A stretch of DNA of 64,000 nucleotides from Sinisalibacter aestuarii (GTDB lineage Bacteria; Pseudomonadota; Alphaproteobacteria; Rhodobacterales; Rhodobacteraceae), in the NCBI RefSeq assembly GCF_027923545.1, contig NZ_BROH01000003.1, forward strand, positions 245,048 to 309,047, in the 5' to 3' direction. The notes under the pieces were generated by a model. It was not told where the DNA came from. It ran no database searches and worked only from the letters and a program-made list of their open reading frames with translations. Below are positions 53,041-61,229 of the stretch, in pieces. The position numbers were made by a program, and so were the translations under genes. Position 1 is the first letter of the stretch. Each line of letters begins with the position of its first letter.

Positions 53041-53124
53041 AAAGACAAAGACAAAGACAAAGACAAAGACAAAGACAAAGACAAAGACAAAGACAAAGAC
53101 AAAGACAAAGACAAAGACAAAGAC
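53041..53124. repeat. Hexanucleotide tandem repeat (AAAGAC)14
   Basis: Fourteen perfect copies of AAAGAC followed by AAAG, ending 23 bases before the ATG of the binding-protein gene at 53148 and just upstream of its AACAGGAGG ribosome-binding site. Perfect copies imply recent expansion and likely copy-number variation. Being a hexamer in noncoding leader, changes would alter promoter-to-RBS spacing or leader structure, not reading frame. Confidence 0.95.
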
Positions 53125-53147
53125 AAAGTAACAACAGGAGGAAAGCC

Positions 53148-54212
53148 ATGAAGAAACAAAAAGTCACAGGTATAGCGATCGCCATGTCCCTCGCATTGGG
53201 TTTGGCTGGCAGTGCCACATTCGCTCAGGCTCAGGACATGCCGTCGTGGTGCGGTCCGAAAAAGGTCTCGGTTGCGTTGCTCGATGGCTTCGGCGGAAAC
53301 GGCTGGAGGCAGATCACCTCGGCAGCTGCAAAACAGGAAGCCGCCAAATGCCCGAGCGTTACAGAATATCTCTATAGCGATGCTCAGGGAGATGTTCAAA
53401 AGGCCATCATCGACATCAACACCATGGCCGCCAGAGGAGTTGATGCAATCGTTGTATTCCCCGATGCAGGACCCGCAGTGCTTCCGGCGATTACGGCGGC
53501 CCACAGAGCCGGCGCGGTGGTTGTGCCATATCGCCAGGAAGTCGGAGGCGAAGAGGGTGTAAACTACAGCAAATTCATTGGTGCATCCTTCGTGAACGAT
53601 GGCGTAAACTTCGGCAACTTCATCAAGCGCGAATTCCCGGACGGAGCGAATATCCTCTTTCTTGGCGGGCCGGCCGGTAACAGCGTTTCGCTTCAGGAAC
53701 TTGAGGGGCTGAATTCAGTGCTTGGCCCGGAATATGTCTATGTGAATCCCGAACCTTTCCATGTGACCAACTGGGATCCTGCGCTGACACAACAGATCCT
53801 GTCTGCGGAAGTCGTGAAACAGGAGCGGATCGACGTGGTTCTGGCTGAGTTCGGGTCCGCGCTCATCGGTGGCCTTTCGGCCTTCGGAGTCAACGGAAAA
53901 TCCATTCCCGCTGTTGTGGCAGAGGGCGGCAATGTCCTCAGCTGTTACTGGGAAGAGAACAAGGACGCCAATCCCGACTTCAAGCTCTTCACCGTGGGAG
54001 CGGGCATCGACAATAGCCGACTGGCAATCAGATGGGCGGTTGCCCTTGCAACGGGCGGCACGCCTCCCGAAACGACAACCTACACATCAGATGTCTTCGA
54101 GGATTCGGTGACCGGTGATCCCAACCCGGTCACGTGTCGCCCGGATCTCCCCGGAGCCGTGTTCCTCGATGCCGAGATGAGCGGCGAGGACCAGGCGGCC
54201 GTCATCCAGTAG
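53148..54212 (+). CDS. Orphan sugar-type ABC substrate-binding protein
   Basis: A 354-residue periplasmic binding protein of the RbsB/peripla_BP_4 class. The signal peptide ends near residue 29 (LAGSATFAQAQ then DMPSWCG). Segments KVSVALLDGFGGNGWRQITSAAAKQEAAK, DINTMAARGVDAIVVFPDAG and AVALATGGTPPETTTY are family-like. GGAGGAAAGCC precedes the ATG. No ATPase or permease gene is adjacent: IS remnants lie upstream and an unrelated oxidase cluster downstream. The tandem repeat at 53041 occupies its leader. Confidence 0.88.
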   Translation: MKKQKVTGIAIAMSLALGLAGSATFAQAQDMPSWCGPKKVSVALLDGFGGNGWRQITSAAAKQEAAKCPSVTEYLYSDAQGDVQKAIIDINTMAARGVDAIVVFPDAGPAVLPAITAAHRAGAVVVPYRQEVGGEEGVNYSKFIGASFVNDGVNFGNFIKREFPDGANILFLGGPAGNSVSLQELEGLNSVLGPEYVYVNPEPFHVTNWDPALTQQILSAEVVKQERIDVVLAEFGSALIGGLSAFGVNGKSIPAVVAEGGNVLSCYWEENKDANPDFKLFTVGAGIDNSRLAIRWAVALATGGTPPETTTYTSDVFEDSVTGDPNPVTCRPDLPGAVFLDAEMSGEDQAAVIQ

Positions 54213-54465
54213 CGGTGACCTTCGTCTGAGCAAACACGGGTCGCAGGCTCGTATGTTACGTCGGCGTGGGGTCTTTTCCCTGCGCCGGCGATCAGCTTTT
54301 GCCGGCCAGGAAAGCATAGTCGAAAACTCCAGCTTCAAATGGTCCAGTTTTAAGGGGCAGAGCAGCACGAAGAGACCCTGTTGATGGATTACGTCACCGG
54401 CATTGGATACCGGTGAGTCGGGCCGGAGTCACGGCTCGGCCATATCTCGTTCACGCACGATCACC

Positions 54466-54479
54466 TTGATCTGGATCAA
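54466..54479. promoter_or_regulatory. FNR/NnrR-type box upstream of the norS-like gene
   Basis: TTGATCTGGATCAA is a perfect TTGAT-N4-ATCAA site, bound by FNR, FnrL, Dnr or NnrR proteins. It is 48 bases before the start at 54528. If centred at -41.5, transcription would start near 54514, with TACACGAT (54500-54507) at the -10 position. The rest of the 315-base gap from 54213 holds no gene. Confidence 0.8.
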
Positions 54480-54527
54480 ATCGGTATTTTCAATTCCAGT
54501 ACACGATCTGGGCGGGAGGATCGGCCG

Positions 54528-55058
54528 ATGAACGTTCAAACCGTCTCCGTACTTCTGTCATTCATTCTGATCCTGGCGCTTGCCGCGGTGTTCCTGCGGG
54601 TTCGCGGTCTCGCCCATGAGGGCCGCGACTATGCCCCGGTTCAGGGCAATGCCTATCGCATCCGGGCCTTCGGATTCTGGTTTCTGATCCTCGTGGGGCT
54701 TCCGATCAGCATCTGGCTGTTCCGCGAAAACCCCTACACCGCAGAGGCCGCCGCACCCCAGGTCATCAACGTGACCGGCTACCAATGGTACTGGGAGCTT
54801 GACCAGAGCGAGGTCGCGGCGGGCGTACCGGTGGAGTTCCGCGTCACCAGCGCCGACGTCAACCACGGCTTCGGGATCTACGACGCGGCCGGCACGCTGG
54901 TCGCCCAGACACAGGCGATGCCTGGCTATGTCAACCGCCTGACCCATGTCTTCGAGACGCCCGGCACCTATCAGGTGCTCTGCCTCGAATATTGCGGGTT
55001 GGTCCATCACAACATGATCGCCGAGATCGTGGTGACCGAAGGAGGCAGCGATGGCTGA
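54528..55058 (+). CDS. norS: CuA-containing oxidase/NO reductase small subunit (NorS-like)
   Basis: A 176-residue cytochrome c oxidase subunit II homologue with two N-terminal membrane segments (VSVLLSFILILALAAVF and FGFWFLILVGLPISIWLF) and a periplasmic cupredoxin domain. The CuA site is complete: His113 (SADVNHGFG), Cys152, Cys156, His160 and Met163 (CLEYCGLVHHNM). It is short compared with normal subunit II. Together with the following three genes it matches norS of the norSY-senC-orf1 cluster of ammonia-oxidising bacteria. It takes electrons from a periplasmic donor. GGGAGGATCGGCCG precedes the ATG. Confidence 0.85.
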   Translation: MNVQTVSVLLSFILILALAAVFLRVRGLAHEGRDYAPVQGNAYRIRAFGFWFLILVGLPISIWLFRENPYTAEAAAPQVINVTGYQWYWELDQSEVAAGVPVEFRVTSADVNHGFGIYDAAGTLVAQTQAMPGYVNRLTHVFETPGTYQVLCLEYCGLVHHNMIAEIVVTEGGSDG

Positions 55059-56505
55059 CACGACATTCACACACAGCCCCGCCACGACCGATCGCGGTCG
55101 CCGCTGGGTCGTGCTCTACCTCGCGACCACGGGCCTCGTCCTCTTGCTGATGATGCTGGCGGGGCTCTGGATGCGGCTGGCGCAGGCCGGCTGGGTCTAT
55201 ACCGACCCGGCGCTGTTCTATCAGCTGATGACGGTGCACGGCACCGGCATGGTCGGCATCGCCGCCCTGGGCGGGGCCGCGGTGCTGTGGCATTTCCTGT
55301 CGGCCCATGTGCGGCTGAATTCCCGGGTGATGGGGGCGAATTTCGGGCTGTTCCTGATCGGCGTCGTGGCGATCCTCGTGGCGGATTTCCCCGGGCGCTT
55401 CGGCGGCGCATGGACGTTCCTCTACCCGCTGCCGGCGACATCGCAGGGCGCGTGGCCGGCCTGGGCAGCGGCGCTGCATCTGGGCGGTCTGCTGGTGATC
55501 GGGGTCGGCTTCCTGATCTGGTGCCTTGAACTGGCCCGCGGGATCATTGCCACCTATGGCGGGCTGGGTCGGGGTCTTGGCTGGCATGTGCTCTTTGGCG
55601 GATCAATGCGGGATGTGCCCCCGCCGACCGTCGTCGCCGCGACCATGGTGACGATCGTCACCACGCTGGCGCTGATCGCAGGGGCTTTGGTGCTGGTGAT
55701 GAGCCTGATCAACCTTGCCTTCCCGGCGGTCGAGATCAATCCGCTCTTGGCCAAGAACCTGATCTACTTCTTCGGCCACACCTTCATCAACGCCACGATC
55801 TACATGGGTGTGGTCGCGGTCTACGAACTCTTGCCGCGGATCACCGACCGGCCGTGGAAGACGACGAAGGTTTTCCTGGCCGCCTGGACGCTCTCGACCA
55901 CCATGGTGCTGATCATCTTTCCCCATCACCTGTTGATGGATTTCGCCATGCCGGTCTGGGCGATGGCGATCGGACAGGTGTTCTCCTACGTCAATTCCTT
56001 CCCGGTGTTGGTCGTCACGGGCCTTGGCGCGCTGGCGATCCTGCATCGCTCGGGCATCCGCTGGGATCTGGTCTCGACGCTCCTGTTGATCTCGATGTTC
56101 GGCTGGATGGCCGGGGTGATCCCGGCGGTGGTCGACGCGACCGTGGTGGTCAATTCGGTCATGCACAACACGATGTGGGTGCCCGGGCATTTCCACTTCT
56201 ACCTGCTGCTCGGGCTCCTGCCGATGATGTTTGCCGTCATGATCCACCTCGCGCGCGGCGAGGACACGCGGCCCCAGGGCAGCGACCTGACGGCGCTGCT
56301 CTACCTTCTGTTCGGGCTGGGGTTCGTCTCGATGTTCCTGATCGGCGGCTGGGCCAGCGTGCCGCGCCGCTGGGCGGAGCACCTGCCCGAATGGCAGATC
56401 TGGGACCAGGTCGCCTCGGTCATGGCGGTCGGCGTCATTGCGCTGACGACCGTGTTCGTGGCGATGTTCCTCGTCCGCACCCCCGCGATCCTGCGCGAGG
56501 GCTGA
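55051..56505 (+). CDS. norY: Heme-copper oxidase family catalytic subunit (sNOR/NorY-like)
   Basis: A 484-residue, 12-segment heme-copper subunit. Low-spin heme ligands are His63 (TVHGTGM) and His382, the high-spin heme ligand is His380 (WVPGHFHFY), and CuB ligands are His243 (FFGHTFIN), His292 and His293 (FPHHLLMDF). Four residues after His243, where oxygen-reducing A-type oxidases have the cross-linked tyrosine, there is Asn247. This, the size and the SenC neighbour point to a CuA-linked nitric oxide reductase (sNOR). The gene overlaps norS by 8 bases. A divergent oxygen reductase cannot be excluded from sequence. Confidence 0.83.
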   Translation: MADTTFTHSPATTDRGRRWVVLYLATTGLVLLLMMLAGLWMRLAQAGWVYTDPALFYQLMTVHGTGMVGIAALGGAAVLWHFLSAHVRLNSRVMGANFGLFLIGVVAILVADFPGRFGGAWTFLYPLPATSQGAWPAWAAALHLGGLLVIGVGFLIWCLELARGIIATYGGLGRGLGWHVLFGGSMRDVPPPTVVAATMVTIVTTLALIAGALVLVMSLINLAFPAVEINPLLAKNLIYFFGHTFINATIYMGVVAVYELLPRITDRPWKTTKVFLAAWTLSTTMVLIIFPHHLLMDFAMPVWAMAIGQVFSYVNSFPVLVVTGLGALAILHRSGIRWDLVSTLLLISMFGWMAGVIPAVVDATVVVNSVMHNTMWVPGHFHFYLLLGLLPMMFAVMIHLARGEDTRPQGSDLTALLYLLFGLGFVSMFLIGGWASVPRRWAEHLPEWQIWDQVASVMAVGVIALTTVFVAMFLVRTPAILREG

Positions 56506-56510
56506 GGGTC

Positions 56511-57098
56511 ATGCGCGCGGCGCTCGCCACGGTTGCGGTGGCGGCCCTCGGCGCCGCGGCGCTCTGGTGGGGGACGGACCAGGGAGGCGCCCTCACCTCG
56601 GAAGCGGCGCGGCGGCTCGACATCGCCGCCACGCCGCGGCGTCTGCCCGATGTGACGCTCCACGACCAGACGGGGGCCGAGATGGCGCTGTCGGAGTATC
56701 GCGGCGCGCCCCTGGTGCTGGAATTCGTGTATGCCACCTGTCCAGATATCTGCCTGACACTCGGCACCGCCTTCGAGCAACTGGACGCGACCTTGCCAGC
56801 GGACGCGCGCCTCGTCTCGATCAGCTTCGATCCGAACGACGACACCGAACGGCTGGGCTGGTTCGCCGACCGGCATCGTGCGGCGCCCCCGCGCTGGCGG
56901 GTTGCGTACGTCGCCGACGCGCGGGGGCGCGATGCCCTGCTTGATCGCGCCGGGGTGGTGGTGATCCCCGATGGGTTGGGCGGATTTGTCCATAACGCCG
57001 GGCTCTATCTCGTCGATGCCGATGGCCGCCTGACCGCCGTCTTCGACCCCGAGGACACCGAAGGCCTGCGCGCCAGGCTGATCGGCAATGCGCGCTGA
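56511..57098 (+). CDS. senC: SCO1/SenC-type copper chaperone
   Basis: A 195-residue thioredoxin-fold copper chaperone anchored by an N-terminal hydrophobic segment (ALATVAVAALGAAALWW). The copper-binding residues are Cys77 and Cys81 (YATCPDICLTLG) and His161 (GFVHNAGLY). SCO proteins deliver copper to the CuA site, so it should mature the small subunit encoded two genes upstream. Start at 56511, 5 bases after the catalytic subunit stop. It overlaps the next gene by 11 bases. Confidence 0.9.
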   Translation: MRAALATVAVAALGAAALWWGTDQGGALTSEAARRLDIAATPRRLPDVTLHDQTGAEMALSEYRGAPLVLEFVYATCPDICLTLGTAFEQLDATLPADARLVSISFDPNDDTERLGWFADRHRAAPPRWRVAYVADARGRDALLDRAGVVVIPDGLGGFVHNAGLYLVDADGRLTAVFDPEDTEGLRARLIGNAR

Positions 57099-57672
57099 TC
57101 CGGTCATCATCACGGGCACGGGACTGATCGCGCTCGCCGCCCTGCCGCCCGCCAGCCCGCTGCTGGAGGCGCGGCTGCCGACCCACATCCTGAGCCAATA
57201 CCCCGTTGTCATCGCGGGCGGCGCCGTAATCGGTGCGCGGCTCGCGCGGGATCGCCCGGCGCCCTGGACCGCCGCGCCCGCCTTGTTGGCCGTCATACTG
57301 ACGCTGGCCTTCTGGCTGCTGCCCCGCTGGATCGACGCAAGCCTCACCGATCCGGCCACGCGGGTCGCCAAAATCGCGAGCCTCGCCTGCCTTGCCGGAC
57401 TGCCGCTGGGCTGGGGCTGGGTGCAGGCCGGGATGGTGCTGCGTGGCTTCTTGATCGCCAATGCAGCGGCGATGCTGGCGGTGATGGGCTGGCTGCTGCT
57501 CGCCGTGCCGTCGCGGCTCTGCAGCGCTTATCTGCTGACGGATCAGCGGCTGGCGGGCCAGGGATTGCTTATCGCGGCCGCGCTCCTGGTCATCGGGTCG
57601 CTTGGAGGTGCGATGATCGCGCGCGACACGGGCATGCGGGATCGCACTAGCGGTCACAGAACCGTGAACTAA
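57088..57672 (+). CDS. Membrane protein of the norSY-senC-orf1 cluster
   Basis: A 194-residue hydrophobic protein with about five predicted membrane segments (IITGTGLIALAALPP, YPVVIAGGAVIGARL, PALLAVILTLAFWLLP, LIANAAAMLAVMGWLLLAV, GLLIAAALLVIGSLGGAMIA). Its small size and place after senC fit orf1 of sNOR clusters; it may assist assembly of the oxidase-like complex. No catalytic motif is visible. It starts inside senC, so it is translationally coupled. A 100-base gap follows. Confidence 0.7.
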   Translation: MRADPVIITGTGLIALAALPPASPLLEARLPTHILSQYPVVIAGGAVIGARLARDRPAPWTAAPALLAVILTLAFWLLPRWIDASLTDPATRVAKIASLACLAGLPLGWGWVQAGMVLRGFLIANAAAMLAVMGWLLLAVPSRLCSAYLLTDQRLAGQGLLIAAALLVIGSLGGAMIARDTGMRDRTSGHRTVN

Positions 57673-57772
57673 AAAATTCACCCGAGCCGGGAACCTTTCG
57701 TGCCCGCTTGCATCCAATGGGGCGAGACGGCGGAAAAGCCGCTGTCCGACCGCAAACACGAAAGGACCACCC

Positions 57773-58192
57773 ATGACCAAGGCATTGGCCCTCGCCGCCG
57801 GCCTCCTGGCCGCAACCGCCCTCCCCGCTCTCGCCCATACCGAGGACGCGCTGCGCCAGTCACCGCCGCCCGCCCCCTTCATCCAGGTCAGCGACGCCCT
57901 GCCGCTGCCCGAGTTCATCCCGGGCCTCGGCACGCTTTTCGTCGATCCGGCAACTTTGCCCGCCGGTCCGTTCCTGGCCTATGACCGCGACGGCAACCTG
58001 TCCGCAACCGTCTACATGACCCCGCTTGAGGAACTTGCAAACGGCACTTCCTACGACGATTTGCATGTTGGCGCGCACAATGTCTCCAGCGTCGATATCT
58101 ATTACAATGCCGGTCATCCGGGCGTCGAGGCGCCGCATGCCCATGTCGTGCTGTTCCATGGCGACGAAGCGCGCGGGCGTTTGGCCGAGTGA
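57773..58192 (+). CDS. Periplasmic protein, DUF5602/TTHB210-like
   Basis: A 139-residue secreted protein. A signal peptide ends at about residue 21 (LLAATALPALA then HTEDALRQ). The core FIPGLGTLFVDPATLPAGPFLAYDRDGNLSATVYM and YYNAGHPGVEAPHAHVVLFH resembles the DUF5602 (TTHB210-like) family, from memory and at low certainty. The histidines in EAPHAHVVLFH could bind a metal. AAAGGACCACCC precedes the ATG. It overlaps the following cupredoxin gene by one base (TGATG), so these two are coupled. Confidence 0.65.
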   Translation: MTKALALAAGLLAATALPALAHTEDALRQSPPPAPFIQVSDALPLPEFIPGLGTLFVDPATLPAGPFLAYDRDGNLSATVYMTPLEELANGTSYDDLHVGAHNVSSVDIYYNAGHPGVEAPHAHVVLFHGDEARGRLAE

Positions 58193-58716
58193 TGCTGACA
58201 CGTCGCCATATCCTGGCGGCCGGGGGTGGCGGTCTCGCTACCCTCGCGATGCCGTCCATTTTGCGTGCGCAACAGGTCGAAGTGATCGAGATGCGCGGCA
58301 CGCCGCGTGGCGAGCGCATTTGGTATAATCCCATCGGCCTCGCCATCACGCCCGGCACAATCTTACGCTTCGTCAACCGCGACCCCGTGAACAGCCACAC
58401 CGCCACCGCCTATCATCCCGAGATTTTCGAGCGGGCTGCGCGCATTCCCGACGGGGCCATGCCGTGGGACAGCGATTTCCTGCTGCCGGACGAAAGCTTC
58501 GAGGTGACGCTGGCGGTGCCCGGCGTTTACGACTTCTATTGCCTGCCGCACGAGATGGCCGGAATGGTGGGTCGGATCATGGTCGGCCGTCCCTCGGATA
58601 CGGGCTGGCAGGGTGTGGCGCAGGACACGGGCGATCTGCCCGAGGCGGCACTGCGGGCCTTTCCAACGGTCGAGGCGATCTTGCGCCAAGGCCGCATCGA
58701 CCCCGAGGAGACGTGA
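58192..58716 (+). CDS. Tat-exported cupredoxin (pseudoazurin-like)
   Basis: A 174-residue type-1 copper protein. The N-terminus has a twin-arginine signal (TRRHILAAGGGG, cleavage near LRA-Q). Copper ligands are a His in VNSHTATAYHPE near residue 65 and the Cys-x2-His-x4-Met group in YCLPHEMAGM near residue 116, a pseudoazurin-like spacing. It is a good candidate for the electron donor to the CuA subunit of the upstream NO-reductase-like complex. It overlaps the ECF sigma gene by one base (TGATG). Confidence 0.82.
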   Translation: MLTRRHILAAGGGGLATLAMPSILRAQQVEVIEMRGTPRGERIWYNPIGLAITPGTILRFVNRDPVNSHTATAYHPEIFERAARIPDGAMPWDSDFLLPDESFEVTLAVPGVYDFYCLPHEMAGMVGRIMVGRPSDTGWQGVAQDTGDLPEAALRAFPTVEAILRQGRIDPEET

Positions 58717-59441
58717 TGACACCGACCACCCGCAGCAAGACGCCTGCACCGGAGATTTGCCCCGCGACACCTGAGGCCGATCTGGTCGCAGCCGCCCGAC
58801 CCGGACCGGAGGATGCCCGCCGCGAGGCGGCGGTGCGCGAGTTGGTCCGGCGTCTCAACCCGCGCCTCTTCCGTGTGGCGCGTGGGATCGTCGAGAGCGA
58901 TGCGGAGGCGGAAGAGGTCGTGCAGGAGGCCTACCTTGCCGCCTTCGGCAAGATCGACCAGTTCCGCGGCGAGGCGGCGTTCGCCACCTGGATCACCCGG
59001 ATCGCCATCAATGCCGCGCGCATGCAGCAGCGCCGCGCGCACGCCCAGGAAAGCTACGATACGGTGGCCGAAGAACGCGCCGATCCCGCCAATGTCCTGT
59101 CGTTCCCCCGCGTAGGCTCCGAACAGCCGGAGACAGCCCTTGGCCGGGCGCAGATGCGCGCGCTGATGGAACGCGCGGTGACCGCGCTGCCCTCCGACAT
59201 GCGTCTGCCCTTCCTGCTGCATGAGGTCGAGGGCGTGCCTGTGCGCCAGATCGCTGCCGATCTCTCGCTCAATCCGATCACGGTGAAGACGCGCCTCTTC
59301 CGCGCACGCCGCCGGTTACGCGCTTCACTGGAGGCAGAACTGCGCGGTGGTTTTGATACAGTCTTTCCCTTCGAGGGCGCCCGCTGCGCTGGCATGACCG
59401 AACGTGTGGTCAACGCGCTGAGGGAGACAGGCAAGCTCTAG
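58716..59441 (+). CDS. ECF-type RNA polymerase sigma factor
   Basis: A 241-residue sigma factor with region 2 at about residues 40-115 (LFRVARGIVESDAEAEEVVQEAYLAAFGKIDQFRGEAAFATWITRIAINAARMQQRR) and region 4 at about 155-210 (ALPSDMRLPFLLHEVEGVPVRQIAADLSLNPITVKTRLFRARRRLRASLE). It has about 30 residues beyond region 4, ending in FEGARCAGMTERV, a possible short sensor tail. No anti-sigma gene is adjacent. It starts inside the cupredoxin stop codon, so it belongs to that operon and may control it. Confidence 0.88.
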   Translation: MTPTTRSKTPAPEICPATPEADLVAAARPGPEDARREAAVRELVRRLNPRLFRVARGIVESDAEAEEVVQEAYLAAFGKIDQFRGEAAFATWITRIAINAARMQQRRAHAQESYDTVAEERADPANVLSFPRVGSEQPETALGRAQMRALMERAVTALPSDMRLPFLLHEVEGVPVRQIAADLSLNPITVKTRLFRARRRLRASLEAELRGGFDTVFPFEGARCAGMTERVVNALRETGKL

Positions 59442-59819
59442 CCGTTGCGTCAAGCGACGGGCCTCGGTCTGAATGCCTGGTGTTCGCTCTCTCAGGCGCG
59501 TGACGCGCAACGCTGAGGAAGCGCGATGTCATCACATCGCGCGCAGCACCATCTCTACGCCGAGCATCAACAAGCCGAGAAGGCAAAGACGCCGGAACAG
59601 GATCGGGTCGATGCGGGCTCGCAACTTCTGGCCCGCCCACATTCCCGGAAGCACCGCCAGCGCCGACAGCCCCGCACCGTCGAGGGTGACAGCGCCGCGC
59701 GCGCCAAGGTCGGCCGCCAGCGCAAGCGTGGAGACGGTATAGGACAGCCCGAGCGCCAGGATCAGATGGTCGCGCGTCAGCCCGAGTGCCTGAAGGTAGG
59801 GAATCGCGGGGATCACTAG

Positions 59820-60640
59820 GGTCAGGACCCATTGAAATTCTGCCGCGCGCCTGGTTCACTGCATGGAAAACAGGCGGTGAACATGAGCGATCTTTTTTGG
59901 CTGAGCGACGAGCAGATGGCACGTCTGGCGCCCTTCTTTCCGAGATCCCACGGCAAGCCGCGCATCGATGACCGGCGCGTTCTGAGTGGAATTATCTTCA
60001 TTAATCGCAATGGGTTGCGATGGCGTGATGCGCCTGCCGACTATGGCCCTCCGAAGACGCTTTACAACCGCTGGAAACGCTGGAGCGAGAAGGGTGTGTT
60101 CCTGCGCATTCTGCTCGCGCTGTCCGAGGGCGAAGACCTCGACGGGCTGATGATCGATGCCACCTACCTGAAGGCCCATCGCACCGCCGCCTCGCTCCGG
60201 GGCAAAAAGGGGGGCGCGGGATCGGGAGGTCGCGCGGCGGGCTGAGCTCGAAGCTCAGCATGTTGACCGATGCCGCGGGGCGCCCGCTGCGCTTTGTTCT
60301 GACCGGCGGTGAGCGCAACGATTTCGCCGCGGCCCCCGCTCTCCTGGCCGATGCCCCAAATGCGAACTGGCTGCTGGCAGATCGCGGCTATGATGCGATG
60401 TGGATCCGTAACCTCTTGAAAGAACGAGGGATCACACCCTGCATCCCCTACAGGAAATTGCACAACACGCCGGGGAAATACGATCCCGAACGCGACCGCG
60501 ATCGTCACCGCATCGAAAACAGCTTTGCGCGCCTCAAAGACTGGCGCCGCCTCGCAACTCGATACGACCGAAACCCGGTAACCTTCCTGAACGTCGCAAT
60601 ACTCGCCGCCATCGTCATGTTCTGGCTATGAGTCCTGACC
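59820..60640. mobile_element. IS5-family (IS427-like) element, 821 bp, with CTAG target duplication
   Basis: The ends are inverted repeats: GGTCAGGACCCAT on the left and GGTCAGGACTCAT on the right (reverse strand). CTAG flanks both sides (59816-59819 and 60641-60644), the 4-bp target duplication typical of this group. It carries one transposase in two frames. It interrupts a TauE/SafE gene. Intact ends and coding frames suggest a recent, possibly active insertion. Confidence 0.9.
59884..60618 (+). CDS. IS5-family transposase, two frames joined by -1 frameshift
   Basis: Frame 1 (59884-60245, about 120 residues) starts MSDLFWLSDEQMARLAPFFPRSHGKPRIDDRRVLSG and carries the first acidic residue (LMIDATYLKAHR). 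Frame 2 contributes GRSRGGLSSKLSMLTDAAGRPLRF, then LLADRGYD (second Asp), GITPCIPYR and HRIENSFARLKDWRRLATRYD (Glu) before the stop near 60631. The join is at CAAAAAGGGGGG (60203-60214), where a -1 shift gives a continuous DDE transposase. This is the usual programmed frameshift of the group and not damage. The coordinates given cover both frames approximately. Confidence 0.85.
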
Positions 60641-61229
60641 CTAGGATGCCGGTGCCGCCCGTCACGAGGCCGGTAGCGGCTCCGACGATCGGTGAGAGCC
60701 AGGGCTCGAGCTGCCGGGGAGCGCGCAACTGTCTCGCGAAAATAGTGTAGATAGAGCAGGCGACAAGCGCGAGACCCAGCGCCGTGGTGGTGGCTTCGGT
60801 TTCACCGCCCACGAGGAGACCGGCGCTCAGCGCCATCCCCGCGAAGATCGCCAGCATCATCGACCAGAGACGTCGCAGTACCGCGCTGCGCGCCGGTCTG
60901 GCGAGGAACTGCCGGATACTGGTGACAAGGGAGGGAATGACGAGGCGGCCAGCGGCAGCGAGCGGCGAGACGCGCGCGCCCAGCACCGCCATTGCCACGG
61001 TCGGCGGACCCATCCCCGTTACGCCCTTGACGAACCCCGCAGCAAGGAAAGTCGCCGCGATCGCGAAAAGCATGGGATTGGAAAAGTCGGCCATGTCCTT
61101 CTTGATACCGGAGCCTTTCGACGGAACAAACCGCATGACGGGTCGCACCTGTCGTGGCTTCGTCTTTTCCGATCTTTCGGATTCACGAGGGGCGATGGAT
61201 CTTAGGGTATCGCTCAGGAGGAGGATCGT

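Larger units (their letters stand above)
59532..61094 (-). pseudogene. TauE/SafE (TSUP) membrane exporter gene interrupted by an IS
   Basis: The N-terminal part (61094 down to 60645) reads MADFSNPMLFAIAATFLAAGFVKGVTGMGPPTVAM to SPIVGAATGLVTGGTGI, and the C-terminal part (59819 to 59532) continues VIPAIPYLQALGLTRDHLILALGLSYTVSTLALA. The family has exactly this junction (TGxxGV-FVIPAVPYLQALG). Removing 59820-60644 restores a single 245-residue frame: 450 plus 288 bases. TSUP proteins export sulfite or organosulfur anions or other small anions. The start at 61094 is approximate. It converges with the ECF sigma gene. Confidence 0.88.

Noticed and set aside
53041..53124. Possible CRISPR array.
   Set aside because: The array has no spacers and a 6-base unit, so it is a simple tandem repeat; no cas genes are near.
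53007..53504. An open frame on the minus strand encoding a long Ser-Leu repeat tail.
   Set aside because: The repeat protein is only the translation of the AAAGAC array, and the frame overlaps the binding-protein gene in antisense.
54528..56505. Ordinary aa3-type cytochrome c oxidase subunits II and I.
   Set aside because: The small subunit is too short, the catalytic subunit lacks the active-site tyrosine after the first CuB histidine, and subunit III and CtaG genes are missing.
60260..60631. A separate second transposase gene within the IS5 element.
   Set aside because: The frame continues the first one after a -1 shift at an A/G run, so both are parts of one transposase.
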